Positions 6,106-6,469 of a DNA stretch of 6,469 nt are shown one piece after another. Where the stretch lies: contig CAKZMS010000228.1 in assembly GCA_937128785.1 (NCBI GenBank), forward strand, positions 1 through 6,469, written 5' to 3'. A program made the position numbers and the translations under genes. The number at the start of each line of letters is the position of its first letter. Within the stretch, counting starts at the first letter, position 1. Origin of the DNA: an uncultured Opitutaceae bacterium. GTDB lineage: Bacteria > Verrucomicrobiota > Verrucomicrobiia > Opitutales > Opitutaceae. The notes below the pieces were generated by a model that searched no databases, was not told the origin of the DNA, and saw nothing but the letters and a program-made list of their open reading frames with translations.

Positions 6106-6469
6106 GCGCGCCCGCCCCCACGATGTTCACGCCTGAGGCTCTCGCGGTTATCGACCGCCTCGGTCTGGAAAAGGGCCGTGCCAATCTGGAAGTGTTTGCG
6201 GCCACGCTGCAGGAACTGGCGACCGCCGATCCCCACGTCATTGCCGTCACTTCCGACTCCCGGGGCTCCGGCAAGCTCGGTCCCTTCGGTCAGGCTCTGC
6301 CAGAACAGATCGTTGAGGTCGGCATCGCCGAACAAAACCTCGTCGGCATCACGGCGGGGCTGGCCGCGGGAGCGATCAAGCCGCCGAGGCGCCCGCGGCA
6401 GAGGCTGGCGGGCGCGGACAGCCAGGCGACCCAACTGAGCGCGATGGCAACGCGGTGGGGCCGGCCGAG
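6102..6469 (+). CDS. Transketolase, C-terminal (pyrimidine-binding) subunit, partial
   Basis: The reading frame is open from ATG 6102 to the window end (122 codons). Residues ~20-90 match the start of the C-terminal half of split transketolases: RANLEVFAATLQELA (26-40), VIAVTSDSRGSGKLGPF (46-62) and VEVGIAEQNLVGITAGLAAG (71-90). Glu77 in IAEQN is the expected glutamate that activates the thiamine cofactor. A complete subunit is about 310-330 residues, so most is missing. After residue ~90 the family would continue with a Lys/Val/Phe segment leading to a SPACF-like motif. The sequence instead becomes Arg/Pro-rich and unrelated, so the true gene is probably interrupted here by a sequence artefact. 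The product pairs with the preceding subunit to form the active enzyme. Confidence 0.85.
   Translation, partial: MSAPAPTMFTPEALAVIDRLGLEKGRANLEVFAATLQELATADPHVIAVTSDSRGSGKLGPFGQALPEQIVEVGIAEQNLVGITAGLAAGAIKPPRRPRQRLAGADSQATQLSAMATRWGRP
6372..6469. other. Terminal segment unrelated to transketolase, probable chimeric contig end
   Basis: From about 6372 the transketolase frame loses all family similarity and reads KPPRRPRQRLAGADSQ and beyond. A different plus-strand frame, starting at the GATC of 6374, stays open to the end and reads as an Ala/Gly/Glu-rich segment (DQAAEAPAAEAGGRG). This would suit a linker of another protein. GATC at the switch point is a restriction-site sequence used in some library and proximity-ligation methods. 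That suggests a false join, but a real rearrangement cannot be excluded. Confidence 0.6.

Noticed and set aside
1..6469. CRISPR arrays, tRNA or rRNA genes, insertion sequences
   Set aside because: No regularly spaced repeats, no tRNA-like or rRNA-like sequence and no transposase or terminal inverted repeats were seen on either strand.

Overview
The window is GC-rich bacterial DNA carrying six protein genes, two of them cut by the window ends. High GC at third codon positions makes long shadow reading frames opposite every real gene. The gene content suggests the PVC group, most likely Verrucomicrobiota such as Opitutaceae: a secreted PF07632 (DUF1593) protein with an extra C-terminal domain, an RbsB-like lipoprotein, a MelR-like AraC regulator, a FucI-family isomerase and a split transketolase. 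Shine-Dalgarno signals are mostly weak or absent. The taxonomic call is inference from gene content; no marker gene is present.

Left part, minus strand, read right to left. An AraC/MelR-type regulator (2816-3682) is followed by a secreted two-domain protein with a nucleoside-hydrolase-like N-terminus (711-2678). Next comes an RbsB-like sugar-binding lipoprotein (524 to beyond base 1), with its own candidate promoter and two inverted repeats in its leader. The binding protein keeps the ribose-contacting residues of E. coli RbsB that lie within the window. Permease and ATPase genes are not visible and may lie beyond base 1.

Right part, plus strand, divergent from the regulator. A 474-residue L-fucose/L-arabinose isomerase-family protein (3837-5261) is followed 7 bases later by the N-terminal subunit of a split transketolase (5269-6105). 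The C-terminal subunit (from 6102) overlaps it by 4 bases. The 154-base divergent gap holds nested dyads and a 9-base direct repeat that could be regulatory.

Working model (inference): a sugar-catabolic locus under the AraC-type regulator. A secreted hydrolase releases a pentose or related sugar, an ABC importer captures it, the isomerase makes a ketose, and the two-subunit transketolase moves a two-carbon unit. No sugar kinase lies between isomerase and transketolase. This leaves open a pathway in which a non-phosphorylated ketose is the transketolase donor, as in the sulfoquinovose transketolase pathway, or one whose kinase lies outside the window. The last ~98 bases (from about 6372) no longer look like transketolase and are probably an assembly or library chimera at the contig end.
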